A DNA stretch of 64,000 nt, from contig NZ_JARXYP010000002.1 in the NCBI RefSeq assembly GCF_029893805.1, positions 1,302,001 to 1,366,000 on the forward strand, given 5' to 3'. The notes beneath the pieces were generated by a model. It made no database searches, was not told where the DNA came from, and saw nothing but the letters and a program-made list of their open reading frames with translations. Positions 63,929 through 64,000 of this stretch are shown here, piece after piece (position 1 is the first letter of the stretch; each line of letters starts with the position of its first letter). This stretch comes from Streptomyces sp. SAI-135 (GTDB taxonomy: Bacteria; Actinomycetota; Actinomycetes; Streptomycetales; Streptomycetaceae). Position numbers and translations under genes: made by a program.

Positions 63929-64000
63929 CACCGTGTCGGAACGGCCGTGCGCCGGGTCGTCCCGCCGGAGGATCGCGACGGCCCTGGACCGTCAACTCGC

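Overview
The window is very GC-rich chromosomal DNA with strong third-position GC bias, GTG/TTG starts, mycothiol- and deazaflavin-type enzymes, and many Streptomyces-specific families (DUF6332, DUF6421, DUF6214, DUF6986, LVIVD-repeat and DUF305 proteins). It looks like the accessory or core-arm part of a Streptomyces (or very close actinomycete) chromosome. I cannot name a species. No rRNA, tRNA, CRISPR array, phage or biosynthetic cluster was seen. Functions are assigned by recognising families and motifs by eye, with no database search.

Layout. 1-5.9 kb: a partial AraC-type regulator, an MFS permease, a small unknown protein, a DJ-1/PfpI protein divergent from a LysR regulator, a repeat-rich gene-free stretch (3.9-4.7 kb) and a mycothiol-dependent isomerase. 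5.4-11 kb: a MarR/DHA2-efflux pair, a DUF6332 membrane protein, a two-component system whose response regulator is frameshifted, and a TetR/deazaflavin oxidoreductase pair with repeated operators. 11-22 kb: a geranylgeranyl-reductase-type flavoprotein, an M20 dipeptidase, an MBL hydrolase, a five-gene oligopeptide ABC operon whose second permease is frameshifted, and a kinase-Nudix fusion. 22-27 kb: a galactoside locus (secreted GH27 alpha-galactosidase, ROK sugar kinase, LacI repressor with a palindromic operator). 27-36 kb: a membrane Ser/Thr kinase with an extracellular SH3-like end, a DUF6986 aldolase-like gene, a secreted endo/exonuclease/phosphatase, etfBA, a flavin reductase preceded by a tiny Cys-ended leader peptide, and a thioredoxin/DUF4395 pair. 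36-45 kb: lipid, transglutaminase and acetyltransferase genes, then the operon DUF6421-SDR-threonine aldolase, GDPD, VOC and a diacylglycerol-kinase-like protein. 45-55 kb: a large clan GH-A glycosidase without a signal peptide, a MarR/FUSC pair, DUF5134, PAP2, HAD and TetR genes, and the divergent LVIVD and DUF305 pair. 55-59 kb: secreted SH3-like proteins, a serine hydrolase and a decayed transposon remnant. 59-64 kb: DUF6214, an FprA-type reductase, an NCS2 purine permease and an ArsR/old-yellow-enzyme pair.

Themes. Most loci are single regulator/target pairs with readable operators: MarR/MFS (5885-5897), TetR/Ddn (10466-10555), LacI/ROK (25737-25748), MarR/FUSC (50278-50289), TetR (52918-52930) and ArsR/OYE (62697-62746). 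Several promoters place the -10 box 7-8 bases before the start codon, pointing to leaderless mRNAs. Two conserved genes (response regulator near 7993, peptide permease near 19995) each carry a single extra base; either these are real lesions or the assembly has indel errors.

The least ordinary items are the 26-residue leader peptide at 34755-34835, the 13-bp-inverted-repeat element at 58267-58878 holding fragments of a transposase and of an aminoglycoside-phosphotransferase-like gene, the shared SH3-like tail on a receptor kinase and a secreted hydrolase, and the conserved DUF6421 operon of unknown function.
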